Shown: positions 20,614 through 32,750, numbered from the stretch's first letter. The stretch: DNA of 64,000 bases from Eleusine coracana subsp. coracana (GCA_032690845.1 CM064428.1:20248001-20312000); one strand, 5' to 3'. The notes: generated by a model from the letters alone, not told the origin. Made by a program: numbers and translations.

Positions 20614-21414
20614 TGTTGACGATCACTAAATGCCTAATATATATCGTCAATTACCTGCATAAAAGCAATAAAATGAACAACCAATATAGTGGTAGGAGTT
20701 TATTACTAACGAGTTCCACAAGTGTTGGTAAATATATGTTGTAGGTGATTATTCTGCGGAATTAATAGAAAATCCACATCATCAAGAGAGAAAACACACT
20801 TCCGACCAATCAAAGCCAAACACGGGGATCAAATGGCCCACTTCCAGAAAACAACCGACATAAGCAAAGATCCTACGGCGTTAGAAAGGAAGATGGGCCA
20901 TCCACCAGGCACCCAGAAGAGGCAGGACCCATTAGGGTGTTCAGCCAAAGGTGAGATCTGAGGTCAGTTCTCCATCGCCTTTCCTATGTGGGTTACCCCC
21001 TTTAGGGCGGTGTTATCGACCTTGGAACCGCCATTTAGTGCTATAAAAGGATGGGAAGGGCTTCACTCTCTCAACTCTTCAAGATAGAATTAGCACTTCA
21101 TTTCCAAAAGGCTGAACACTGCCAAAGCTTTTAGAAAATAGGGAGAGAGTGAGGAGGAGTCTACGAGAGGAGGTTTGGGCATGTCCAACCCCTTCTCCTC
21201 GCTTGTTCCTCGACAGATGCTTGCCTTTTTAACTAAGGCTTCGTGAATCTTTTCTAGCTATTAGTTTTCCTTTTTAAGTAAGTTCAAGTAATTAGCTGGT
21301 TTGCTCACTCAACGCTCTATTTAATTAGAGACCTTAGTCTTGGCCCATCGTACATAGAGATTAAGGGAGTAATCAAAAGCATAGATGTGGTGTCTAGGAC
21401 GTAGGTTGCCTTTG
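20614..21414 (+). repeat. Element B right LTR, first part
   Basis: Starts TGTTGACGATC. The likely TATA box is CTATAAAAGG at 21,041-21,050. Element D interrupts it at CTTTG. The remainder is at 41,631-42,000, giving an LTR of about 1,171 bp. The phrase GTGGATGCAGGGG and its surroundings are shared with the LTRs of A and C. Confidence 0.85.
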
Positions 21415-22619
21415 TGTCAAGAGGAAATATCGGGGTACCACGTCGCATCCCCTAGAAGCCAAGAAACCACCTGGACGGGACCCACCTAAAAACACTCACG
21501 CGATAGCCCCACCCTAGCCACGAGAGTCGCGCCACACTCCCGATTCGTCCGACCCTTAGGCAGTCATGAACCGGCGGTACTTTGCTCGACCCCTTGGGGA
21601 GGGGACGAGAGACCCACTGCGCCCGACCCGTCAGCAGGAGTCGACCGGCCCACTGCGCCGCGCTCCACACGACCCCTCGATAGGGGTCGAGACCTACCTT
21701 AGGCCCGCATGATCGTTAGGTGGGCCTTGCCACCTCTGACCCCCGCCAATGGGAGTCTGAATCCCAAGTGGGCCCGGGAAGACCTGACCCAGCGTCCTAG
21801 TCCCGACTACAGAAGAGCGACCAAGTTGGTGGTCATCAACTACCAACCACTTGGTCTTAAATGTCGTACCCGCAATGCATGTACAGTATCAGGGGATCAT
21901 ATCCCCCTGTGTGCCTCACTACCCCATCATCGCCCACACCCACTGACGCAAGTAGGTGTGACTGGGCACTCAATGACGCCAGCTCCCGATGACGACCCTC
22001 GCAGTAGATGGACAGGGCTGTCGATAGGCAACAGGAATGTTCACCGTCCGGACGACGTGACAGTTTCCATGATGCGCTTCATCACGCACGTTGGAGCACG
22101 CCATCCACAGGGACAAGAAAGACACGACCTATCGACCAAGCATGAGGGCATGCCCGGGCACAGTGCCCCCCTTCTGACGCAGCAGCCGGAGGAGGGGCTC
22201 ACAAGAATTGAAGACCACATCGCCGACCAGGGACTCCGCCTTCTTCATCACGCCTTCAACAACCCCGCACGTGTAGAATGTCTTCTTTTTTTTCTCTCTC
22301 TCTCTCTGTAAATGGGCCCTTCGCCTCAAAATATAAAGAGGAAGAGGAACCAGAAAAAGAGACACGATACAACACCACGCTCTCCGCCTACACACGCACT
22401 CGAGACATGGAGCACCCCTCCTCTCTCACCTCCATTGTACTCAACTCCGGAGCAAGTAACACGAGCAGGCTCAAGAACTGGACGTAGGGGCTCTCCCCGA
22501 ACCAGTATAACCCCCCCCCCCCCCCCCCCCCCCCCCGTGTCCTCTTGCTAAGCCATCACCAACCATGAATCGTGCACCCCTAGAACAAATTCTACTAGCC
22601 GGTGATCAAAACACCGATA
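21415..22619 (+). repeat. Left LTR of element D
   Basis: TATAAA lies at 22,332-22,337, after a short CT run. A run of 26 C at 22,511-22,536 corresponds to only six C in the right LTR. Confidence 0.9.
22511..22536. repeat. Poly-C run (26 bp) in D's left LTR
   Basis: An uninterrupted C run between AACC-type sequence and GTGTCC. Its length may be unreliable in assembly. Confidence 0.9.
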
Positions 22620-22620
22620 G

Positions 22621-22639
22621 TTGGCATGCCAGGTACGGG
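22621..22639 (+). other. Primer binding site of element D
   Basis: TTGGCATGCCAGGTACGGG lies one base after the LTR and is nearly the same as F's site. The primer tRNA is not assigned. Confidence 0.65.
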
Positions 22640-22675
22640 CCTTTGCACGCTTTGCTTCACCATCTTCTAGTTCGG

Positions 22676-24882
22676 ATGGCCACTCCTCCTACTTTCTGGG
22701 CTCCCAGCAGCAGCATGTTCTTCGAAAGCCTTGAGTTCGTCGCCACTGCGGACCCGAAGTTGTTGTGCGTCAGCATTCCGGTGCCTTCGCAACCTCCGGC
22801 TCTGGCGACTGCCAACAAGGCGGCACGCTCATGGTGGCTGGAGGATACGGCCGAGACTCCCAGCTTTGTGGTCGCGAGGGACGAAACATTGAGGCTCGCC
22901 GACGGGTTGCTCCCAGACCCTATCGCGACGGCTATCACGGTTGCCACTGAGGTGATGCGCGCGGTTCAGCTCGGGCCCACCAGGCCACGCGCCACCAACT
23001 ACCGCGCGGCGTTGGCTGGTCATAGTGACCAGCTGTGGCTCCACTCTGAGTGCTACCTGGGCCCTATGCCCAGCCACGACGACCTCCGCCACTTGACGTT
23101 CGCCTTAATGAACGTTCACAGGCAGCTCCTCAGTGGGGAGCCTCTTCATCTGAGCCGCCTCGCCAAAGCCACCCTGGGGCGCTACCCGAGTGACCTGCGG
23201 AATGCCGTGGGGTGCTTCCAAGGCACTGCCCTCGGATCCATAGCTTCTGTTCTTATGGACCAGGGCTTCACTGGCGTGATCGACCACCCTGATAACTCCC
23301 TCTTCGACCTCCTAGACATTGGGTCACTGGAGGACTACGACTCCGACTCTGAGAGCTCTACGAGGAGTTGGGACCTCCCGTGCGGATGCCACATGGTACA
23401 TCTCATGCCCGCAAAGGCGACGGGAAACCCCGGCACCTCAGCCGCTGGAGCCCTCGCGAATACCGGGACACCCGCTACGGTAAACCCGATGATGGGAGCA
23501 TGGGCGGGAGAGGCGCTCGTCAACATTCCTGTCACCGATGCTGGCGAACCTCAGCCGGTGCACCGCCACGAGGACATCTAGCAGTGGCTGAAGGCCCGAC
23601 AAACAGAGCTGGAGGAGAGCCAACGCTAGCTGGAGCACGAGAAGGTGGAGATAGATCGTGAGCTAGCCCGTACTGCCACGGGCGAATGAGCTCGCGCCAT
23701 GGCTCGCGACGTCCAGCAGCGCATTGTTGCTTGCGACCCAGGATCACCACAGTTTGCCCGCGCAGTGCAGAACATAGCGGCAGCCACTACGCTGCTCAAG
23801 ACTCTCCCCGAGCCCGCTACGCTAGACGCTCAGCAAGCCCAACGCGAAGTTGTGGCACTCCTGGCCAAGGCCGCCGAGCTTCAGGCCGAGAGCTCGCTAA
23901 GGCGGGCCGCTAGTCCAGCCAACAAGTCTCAGTGTCCCGGCATGCGGGAGCCGCCAGCGCCGTCGGATCGTAGTAGAAGTCGGTCCGGTAACCAGCCCTC
24001 GCAGGGGGCACATCCAAGAGAGCCTCGGCCCACGATCAGGTTGGGCGAAAGCGTGACGCACGCCACACCCTCAAGGTGCACGAGCGAGAAAGAGAGCGAC
24101 TCAACAAGGAAAGGGGTCGTCAGCCGCACCGCGGAGGCCGTTACGATGACACCGACAAGGAGCGGATCCAGAGCCCGAGCCCTCATAGGCCACAGGTCTT
24201 CAGTCGACGCATCCATAGCGCCGAGTTCCCTTAGTGTTTCCGAGCCCCCACGACCGTCACCAAGTAAGCAGGTGAGACGGACCCCAGCCTCTGGCTCGAG
24301 GACTACCGCCTCGTAAGCCAGGCGAGGGGAGCCATTGACGATCTGGCCATCATCCGCAACCTCCCACTGTACCTCGCTGACTCAGCCCGCACTTGGCTCG
24401 AGCACCTCCCGAAGGGTCAGATCTACAATTGGGGAGACTTGAGGGATGTCTTTGTTGGCAACTTCCAGGGGACGTACGTTTGACCGGGCAAATCCTAGGA
24501 CCTCAAGAACCGTCGATAGAAGGTCGGCGAGCCCCTTAGGGACTACATCCGGCGCTTCAGCAAGAAGTGCAATGAGCTGCACAACATGGGCGACACAGAT
24601 ATCATCGGGGCCTTCATCTCCGACACCACCTCAGAGAAGCTTATCCAAGAGCTGGGCCAAAAGGGGCTGTGCACACCTCGTGAGCTCCTAGACATCGCCA
24701 CAAGCTTTGCCTCCGGCAAGGAGTGCGTCGGAGCGGTCCTCCAGCGCGCCCTAGAGGGAAGGGAAAGGGCAAGCTTGAAGAGGCAGCCACCGACGGCACA
24801 TCCAATCATCCGAAGAGGAAGAAGAACAAGTCATAGGCGACGCGCGGTCTGGTCATGGCTGCCGCTGACCGCAAACCGCTAA
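22676..24882 (+). pseudogene. Gag region of element D, broken
   Basis: I start at the ATG at 22676 (MATPPTFWAPSSS), because the open frame upstream lies in the LTR. The frame runs to TAG at 23,579-23,581 and continues in the same phase past a second TAG and a TGA to 24,316. The stops fit C-to-T changes of CAG or CGA codons. Later, in other phases, come the gag core (LADSARTWLEHLPKGQI, GEPLRDYIRRFSKK-like) and FASGKE. Protein-level decay is heavy. Confidence 0.75.
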
Positions 24883-25229
24883 GACCCGCGGTGGGAGAGA
24901 CTCCAAACCACTTTGAGAAGAAGTAGAATGGTCCGTGCCCCAACCACGGATTCCCAGTCAAGCACCTCCTCTAGGACTGCTCCATGATGAAGAAATTCAT
25001 CCGAGAGGAGGCCAAGAAAGGAGATGCAGAGAAAGCACCAGAACCCAGAGTGCAGGATCCCACGGGCGATGATGATGATGAGCAAGGGGGGCTAGTTTTT
25101 CCTAACCCCAAGGCTTGCCAAATGATTTTCACAGGACCTAAGTCCGGGGGAAGCCACCACACATCAAAGATCGAGCAGCGCACGGTCTTTGCAGCAAAGC
25201 CTGCCACTCGGGCCTTCCTCAAGTGGTCG

Positions 25230-25548
25230 GACTTGCCGATCACCTCCGATCGATCAGACCATCCTCAACATGTGCCACGGCTGGGCCGATACCTGCTCGT
25301 GGTTGATCCCATCATAGCCGAGGTTTGACTCACAAAGGTGATGATGGACGGGGGTAGCAGCATCAACATCCTGTACGGCGACACGCTTCAGCTACTCGGC
25401 ATCGATTGATCGCGCCTTCAGCCGGCCGGCGCGCCCTTCCGCGGGATCGTCCCGGGCGGCAGGCCATGCCCCTCGGGCGGATCAGCCTTCCTGTCACATT
25501 TGGGAATCTGTCAAACTTCCGGACCGAGACCCTCATTTTTGAGGTCGT
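25230..25548 (+). pseudogene. Protease region of element D, first part
   Basis: HPQHVPRLGRYLLVVDPIIAEV, a stop, then VMMDGGSSINILYGD with the Asp-Gly-Gly-Ser-Ser active site, then another stop and GAPFRGIVPGG. Element C interrupts the domain at the GTCGT target. The rest resumes at 30,698. Confidence 0.8.
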
Positions 25549-27159
25549 TGTTGACGGTCCTTAAATGCTAAATCTGACCATCAAATCCTTGCATAAACAA
25601 CATAAAAGGAATAAACAAAATAGTGATAGCAGTTTATTATTAACCATTTTCACGAGTTTTGGTGAGACATGTGTTTGCAGGTATTAAAGAGCCAATATAT
25701 GCAAAAAAACATAAAGAAATGCCCCGTCGGCTGATACTGCCGTAAAACAGCCAGCCGACAGGGTCGTATGAGGCTGAAATCAGAGCCCGGCAGGGTCGTG
25801 ATGGCTGAAATCAGAACTCGGCCGACAGGGTCGTATGAGGCTGAAATCAGCCACCCGGCTGGTTAAAATAGAGTCTCATCAGGCTGAACCATCCGACCTA
25901 GCCGACCCTGCAAAACACTCTATTATGAGGCCCTTTTCCATCCCCAGACTAAGGAGGGTAAAAATTGAAGAAGTAAAGGAGGCATTCATGTGGCATAACT
26001 TGGACAAGTCAAAACATGGCCCGGAGGGGGTCGGCAACCGAAAGGGGCTGCCGCCCGGCACAGGCCGCCGCCCGGTAGGGTTTGTCGCCTGGCCTGGGTT
26101 GGCCACCCAGGGATACCAGCCCATGAGGCCCATGAGGCTTACCGACCCCAAAACGGAGATTTCAGGGGAAACCGACCAAGGAACCGCCATCAAGACAAGA
26201 TCTGAGCCGTCCGAAGCGAGTCGGTTGGAAACCGACCAAATCCCGTGGCCGCTCGGCCTGGGCTGCCGCCCGGCATGCCCGGCCGCCCAGCACACGTGGC
26301 CGCCCGGCGGGGGAATTTTCGCCCCCGACTCTCCTCTATCTTGAAGTACCCGCCAAGTCTTCGCCACCTATAAATAGAGGGGGAATTCGGCAGAAAAAGA
26401 GCACAGAAGAAGAGAGTTTAGACCTCCATTTCAAAGGCTTTAGCAGTGCCAAAGTGTTTAGAAAATAGGGAGAGAGTGAGGGAGAGTTCGGGGAAGCGCC
26501 GGGTTTGTCGGTAATCTTCCCCATGCTTGTACCTTGACGGATGCTTTCTTTTTCAAGTAAGTGTTCATGTTTCCTCTTTGGTATTTAAGTTTCTTATTTA
26601 AGTATGTTCTTACTTACGGGATCATCGCTCTATTTAATCAGAGTATCTTAGTCTTCTATAAGCGTGGATCCGAGACTAGGATAGTAATTGATAGCGTAGA
26701 CGCAGTGTCTAGACTAGAGGTTACCTTTGTTTGCCGCGTGCCCAATGGTTTGTAGAGGTAGTCGATAGGTGGTGACAGCACTATCCGGCCTTAGTAATCC
26801 TCCACACTCGGGTATGTTGTAGAGCTGTTGGCCGAAATCGCCTATGGATGCAGGGGTAAGCCGGTGCCCAAAGTAAGTAGTAGAGACCGAACCAATCTTA
26901 TTATAGGATCCTTAACCATTAGGAATCCTCTCTACCCTTTGCCTACCATATTCTTGTTGTCCTTGGACGGATTAGTTAGAGGATCAATACACACATGTTC
27001 CCTGTGATTCGATAACCTGGAATACTCCTAGGTGAAGTGCTACATCGGTATCCATGCACTTGCGAATTTATCTGTGATTGTAAGAAATACCAACAAGCAT
27101 TTCTAGCGCCTTTGCCGGGGATAGTAATATTTCTGGTGCGACGTTAAGAAGTGTCAACA
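25549..27159 (+). repeat. Left LTR of element C
   Basis: It starts TGTTGACGGTCC. Three imperfect copies of a GACAGGGTCGT...GGCTGAAATCAG unit lie at 25,753-25,851. The TATA box CTATAAATAG is at 26,368-26,377. Near its 3' end an older primer-site-like TAGCGCCTTTGCCGGGG (27,104-27,120) lies inside the LTR. Confidence 0.9.
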
Positions 27160-28997
27160 AGCATTTCTGGCACTGTTGCCGGGAAATGGTTGTTGTATCA
27201 TCTTTGAACCTTGTTCGTCCTCGTATCTTTTCTTTTTTTTTTCCTTTTCCTTTTATTTCATTTCTTTTTCCACCATGGAGCAAACTTCTATCCTATCATT
27301 TTCTGCTCCGAAGGGCGAGTTCTTTGAGCCATCGCCGTCTGCGGACCCAATTCTCACATCCGGCTATGAACTCCACCCAATGGCGCTTTAGTTTATTTTT
27401 CTTTTTTATTTCTATTCAATTCAATTTTATAGTGCGCCTAGAAAAATAATAATAAATAAAGTTGTGACTCTATTTGGCCCATAAAGCCAGTAGAGTCCCT
27501 TTTTCTTTTCACCCTTTTTGTTTTTGTTTTTGTTCTTCTTCAAATAAAGCAGCCGGGTACAAGATCAAGTATGGGGGAGGCCTTCAAGATTCTCAACTCA
27601 CAAACAATACAAGGCCTCCCATCGACATGTTGCGTATCGTCACTTAAGCCAACACGACATAGGGCGAGGCGATCGGGCTCCAAGCAACGTCGACCAACCT
27701 ACAAGGGCAATCGACCCAGCCATGGTTCCACTTGACCTCTACCTCTTCAAGAGCGGTGGTTTGCACACTCTATCCCTTTCCCCGTAGTTTCCAAGTTAAA
27801 CCAAATTTATCTTGAATCAATCATAAAAATTTAACTAAAAAACTAAAATGAACCTTGTGGAAGCCTAATGTTATTTCATGCTTCTATTTAGTTGGCTTGT
27901 ATGCTCCTTATTCCTAGTTCATAGACCTGTTGCTTATGAACTACATCTTTAGGAAAGCATGTCACCTAGGTAGTTGATGCATGAGATATGGTTTGGCGAA
28001 ATGAATCTTTCTCTTATGCTTGATGTGCTTGGGAATTTTTCTTACAAAAAAAAAATTAAAATCAGTAGCTTGACTCCTCAATGATTATATCTTCCTACCA
28101 AAGCCATATGATGAACTCATTGAAAATCCTATGCATATGCTACTTGTTGTTTCATTGACTTTTGTCAAATTGTTGTGACCCTTGTGAGTTACTATTTATG
28201 ACTTTTTGATCAAGATTTTGTGCACACCACTTTGCTAATACTTCTTCACTGGAAGTTAGCACCACCATATCCATCATCCATGTGCTATTTCTTCTACACT
28301 GAAAGATAGCAATTCCATGTCATCATCCATCCATTAAATAAAGTACTCCACCATATTCTGATAGACTCCCTCTCCAAATATCCTTGTAAAAGTGACATGG
28401 GCTATTCATGATTAAAAAAAAGGTGAAAAAAATAGAGAAAGAATTAGCCCATGTTCTAAAACGCCTATCCAATAGAAGGGAGGAAGCATCTTAAAAGAAA
28501 AGGGAGTATTCACATTCAGTCATTTTCCATCCACATATCCACATGTGCACATGCTTGATCAAAAGTTCATGAATTGTTCTCCATGGATCCAGTTTTTGAC
28601 TTAGTAATATATGAGACACAAGTATACCTCCCTTTTATCCCTACCTTGAGCTTCACATAAATCCATATTTAGAAGTAGGATGAAAAGAGGCAATGTCCTG
28701 GTGAGGAACCATACACATTGAGCGATTTGAGAGAATCATTTGAGGGGTACAACTATGATTTGTTTTGAAAATCTTTTCAAAAACCCAAGCTACATAGCAG
28801 AATGAGTGAAGATGATTAGAGTCAGGACCATTCCATCCTTCAACCATCCAAGGTAACATGATAGACACTTTAAAGTTCATAGGTACAAGTATGACTTGGA
28901 ATAATTTGCATGCTACCATCATACCAATTGAAGTTATGATTCACCTTAGTCTCTATTCCTTTACTCGAGGACGAGCAAAGACTAAGTGTGGGGGTGT
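27160..28997 (+). other. Internal region of element C
   Basis: The primer site TGGCACTGTTGCCGGGA is at 27,168-27,184, a weak match to the tRNA-Asp type. A 38-codon frame from 27,275 (MEQTSILSFSAPKG) is probably a relic gag start. The internal PPT-like AAGTATGGGGGAGG is near 27,567, and the true PPT AAGTGTGGGGGTGT abuts the right LTR. Hairpins lie at 28,234-28,260, 28,284-28,310 and 28,395-28,454. There is no protein-coding capacity. Confidence 0.75.
28395..28454 (+). other. Hairpin 3 of element C
   Basis: ACATGGGCTA pairs with TAGCCCATGT, extended by TTC/GAA beyond a bulge; the loop is purine-rich. Relative to B, an added G in one arm is matched by an added C in the other. Confidence 0.65.
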
Positions 28998-30697
28998 TGT
29001 TGACTGTCCTTAAATGCTAAATCCGACCATCAAATCCTTGCATAAACAACATAAAAGGAATAAACAAAATAGTGATAGCAGTTTATTATTAACCATTTCC
29101 ACAAGTTTTGGTGAGACATGTGTTTGCAGGTATAAAAGAGCCAAAATATGCAAAAAAAAAACATGAAGAAATGCCCCGTCGGCCGATACTGCCGTAAAAG
29201 AGCCGACCGACAGGGTCGTGTGAGGCTGAAATAAGAGCCCGGCAGGGTCGTGATGGCTGAAATCAGAACTCGGCCGACAGGGTCGTATGAGGCTGAAATC
29301 AGCCACCTGGATGGTTAAAACAGAGTCTCATCTGGTTGAACCATCCGACCCAGCCGACCCTGGAAAACACTCCATCATGAGGCCGTTTTCCATCCCCTGA
29401 CTAAGGAGGGTAAAAAGTGAAGAAGTAAAGAAGGCATTCATGTGGCATAACATGGACAAGTCAAAACATGACCCGGAGGGGGTCGGCACACGAAAGGGGC
29501 TGCCACCCGGCACAGGCCGCCGCCCGGCCTGCTAGGCCGCCCGGCCTGGGCCTGCCGCCCGGAAAGGTTTGCCGCCCAGCCTGGCCTACTGCCCGGCCTG
29601 GGTTGGCCACCCAGGGTTACCAACCCATGAGGCCCATGAGGCTTACCGACCCCAAAACAGAGATTTCGGGGGAAATCGACCAAGGAACCGCCATCAAGAC
29701 AAGATCTGAGCCGTCTGAAGCGAGTCGGTTGGAAATCGACCAAATCCCGTGGCCGCCCGGCCTAGGCTGCCACCCGGCGGTGCATGCCGCCCGGCATGCC
29801 CGGCCGCCCGGTACACGTGGCCGCCTGACGTGGCGCGCCGCCCGGCGGGGGAATTTTCCCACCGACTCTCCTCCACCTTGAAGTACCCGCCAAGTCTCCG
29901 CCACCTATAAATAGAGGGGGAATTCGGCAGAAAAACAACACACAAGAAGAGAGTTTGGACCTCCATTTCAAAGGCTTTAGCACTGCCAAAGTGCTTAGAA
30001 AATAGGGAGAGAGTGAGGGAGAGTTCGGGGAATCGTCGGGTTTGTCGGTGATCTTCCCCATGCTTGTGCCTCGACGGATGCTATCTTTTTCAAGTAAGTG
30101 TTCATGTTTCCTCTTTGGTATTTAAGTTTCTTATTTAAGTATGTTCTTACTTACGGGATCATCGCTCTATTTAATTAGAGTATCTTAGTCTTCTATAAGT
30201 GTGGATCCGAGACAAGGATAGTAATTGATAGCGTAGACGTGGTGTCTAGGCTAGAGGTTACCTTTGTTTGCCGCACGCCCCACAGTTTGTAGAGGTAGTC
30301 GGTAGGTGGTGACAGCCCTATCCAGCCTTAGTAATCCTCCATGTTCAGGTACTTCGTAGAGCTGTTGGCTGGAGTCGCCTGTGGATGCAGGGGTAAGCCG
30401 GTGCCTGAAGTAAGCAGTAGAGACCGAACCAATCTTATTATAGGATCCTTAACCATTAGGAATCCTCTCTACCCTTTGCCTACCATATTCTTGTTGTCCT
30501 TGGACGGATTAGTTAGAAGATCAATACACACACGTTCCCTGTGATTTGATAACCTGGAATACTCCTAGGTGAAGTGCTACATTGGTATCCGTGCACTTGC
30601 GGATTTATCTGTGATCATAAGAAATACCAACAAGCATTTCTGGTGTCGTTGCCGGGGATAGTAATATTTCTCGTGCGACGTTAAGTAAGTGTCAACA
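28998..30697 (+). repeat. Right LTR of element C
   Basis: TATA box at 29,905-29,914. It carries a longer degenerate run of GCCGCCCGG-like units (about 29,500-29,850) than the left LTR, which explains most of the 89-bp difference. It also holds the captured primer-site-like TGGTGTCGTTGCCGGGGA at 30,641-30,658. Confidence 0.9.
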
Positions 30698-31058
30698 GTT
30701 GTCAACTTCCCGGGTATACCATGCCCTTTTAGGGCATCCGTGCTACACAAAATTCATGGCCGTGCCCATCTACACCTATCTGAAGCTCAAGATGTCGGGC
30801 CCCAAAGGGGTCATCACCGTCAGCGTATCCCTCCAGCTCGCCTTCCAGTGTGAGATGGAGAACGGCGACCTCACCATGGCGGCAGTGGCTTCCGAGGAAC
30901 TCGAGGCGATACAAGCACACCTCAATGAAGGAGCCCTCAACGCTAGCCACAAGAACGTCACGTTCCAGCCTGTGGAAGACACCAAGGAGGTGCATGTTAG
31001 TTTCGACGGTGATAAGGGCAAGACACTGAGAATAGGGACTTTCCTTACCCCCAAATAG
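30698..31058 (+). pseudogene. Protease region of element D, second part
   Basis: After the duplicated target, reading resumes as YHALLGHPCYTKFMAVPIY, the second conserved part of the protease region, and runs to a TAG at 31,056-31,058. There is a one-base phase conflict between the two halves even when C and its duplication are discounted, so D was already damaged here or was damaged later. Confidence 0.75.
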
Positions 31059-32000
31059 GAAGACGCGCTCATCGACTTCTTCCGCGCCAACATCAACATT
31101 TTCACGTGGAGACCCTCGGACATGCCTGGCATACCGAGGGAAGTCACCGAGCAATCCTTGAACATAAGGCCAGGTTCCAAACCGGTTAAGCAACATCTGC
31201 GCCACTTAGACGAGAAGAAGCGTCGAGCAATCGATGAGGAGATCGTGAAGCTCTTGGCGGGCGGGTTCATCAAGGAGGTATATCACCCCGAATGGTTAGC
31301 TAATCCCGTCCTTGTAAGATAAGAGAATGGGAAATGGAAAATGTGTGTTGACTATACCAGCCTGAATAAGGCATGTCCAAAGGATCCTTTTCCTTTGCCA
31401 CGCATAGACCAGATAGTTGACTCGATAGCAGGGTGTGAAACCCTCTGTTTCTTCGATGCGTACTCTGGATACCATCAAATCGCAATGAAAGAATCCGACC
31501 AGCTCGTGACATCTTTCATTACCCTGTTCAGCTCTTATTGCTATGTGACAATGCCCTTTGGGCCTAAGAACGCCGGCGCAACTTTCCAATGCTGCATGCA
31601 ATGGTGTTTCGATCACGAGATCGGCCACACGGTTGAAGCTTACGTAGACAACATTGTCGTCAAGTCTGCGAAGGCTCACACCCTCGTAACCGACCTCGAG
31701 CGCGTCTTCGCCAAGCTACGTGCGACCAGTGTGAAACTCAACCCCGAGAAGTCCATTTTTGGAGTCCCTTGGGGGTGCTTCTCGGGTTCACCGCCTCAGA
31801 GTGAGGCATCAAGGCCAATCCCGAGAAAATCTCCACGATCGAACGTATGGGACCGGTAAAGAACCTCAAGGGGTTGCAACATCTTACGGGCCGCCTGGCA
31901 GTGTTAAGCCACTTCATCTCGCGTCTTGGTGAGAGGGTGCTCCCACTGTACAAGCTCTTGAGGAAATCCGACCGCCTTGAATGAACCCCAGAGGCGCAAT
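31059..32000 (+). pseudogene. Reverse transcriptase of element D, active site altered
   Basis: KEVYHPEWLANPVLV, a stop, then CVDYTSLNKACPKDPFPLP, DAYSGYHQIAMKE and MPFGPKNAGATFQ. The catalytic motif reads YVDNIVV; codon 31,650-31,652 is AAC where Asp is required, a G-to-A change. The frame then breaks after FGVPWG. Loss of a metal-binding Asp means this RT could not polymerise even if the frame were open. Confidence 0.85.
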
Positions 32001-32199
32001 CCGCCCTTGATGAAGTCAAGCGTGTCTTGAGCAACACCCCGGTGCTGACTCCCCTGACTCCGGGAGAAGTGTTGTTGCTATACAAAGCGGCGACGACCCA
32101 GGCCATGAGCTCGACGCTTGTAGTTGAGCGAGAAAAGGAGGGCCACGCCCTCAGAGTCCAACATCCTGTCTACTATGTCAGCAAAGTCTTGTCCGACTC

Positions 32200-32750
32200 A
32201 AAGACCCGGTACCCTAATATTCTCAAGATCCTCTACATCGTGATGGTGGCAAGTCGCAAGCTCCGGCACTACTTCGACTCTCATCCGATACACATTGTGA
32301 GTTTCTCCCCCCTTCGAGAAATTATACAGAACAGGGACTTGGCAGCCCCGGTCGATCAGGACTACTAGGTCCTGTACTTTGACGGGTCGCTCATGTGCAC
32401 GGGAGCAGGGGTTGGCCTCGTCTTTGTCTCTCCACTCGGGGTACATATGCAATACGCCATTTGCTTACATTTCTCCGTCTCAAATAACGTTGCTGAATAC
32501 AAAGCGCTCATCAATGGCCTCAGATCGCCATCGAACTAGGCATCCGACGGCTATAGATCCGGGGTGACTCCCAGCTCGTGGTCGACCAGATCATGAAAGA
32601 GTCTAGCTGCCGGACGGACACCATGGCACTCTACTGCCAGGAGGTTCGCAAGCTCGAGGGCCGGTTCGATGGGCTAGAGCTCAAACACCTCTCATGATGC
32701 CTCAATGAGGTGGCCGACGCGCTGGCCAAGATGGCATTTGGTCACGGATA
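32200..32750 (+). pseudogene. RNase H region of element D
   Basis: SRKLRHYFDSHPIHIVSF (connection), then after a TAG, YFDGSLMCTGAGVGLVF and SNNVAEYKALINGL, with later fragments ending VADALAKMAFG. The first Asp and the Glu are kept. Several stops and shifts break it. Confidence 0.75.

Larger units (their letters stand above)
25549..30697 (+). mobile_element. Element C: non-autonomous LTR element without coding capacity
   Basis: LTRs of 1,611 and 1,700 bp with TGTTGAC...GTCAACA ends enclose about 1.8 kb. The target duplication is GTCGT/GTTGT with one mismatch. The LTRs differ by roughly 5% plus a GC-rich length change. The interior holds a primer site, a 38-codon gag-like scrap and long non-coding sequence related to the 3' regions of A and B. 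It must rely on other elements for all proteins. Confidence 0.88.

Noticed and set aside
25835..26344. 169-codon plus-strand frame and its minus-strand counterpart at 25,879-26,367
   Set aside because: Both lie wholly inside the GC-rich U3 of element C's LTR and are not preserved in the right LTR.
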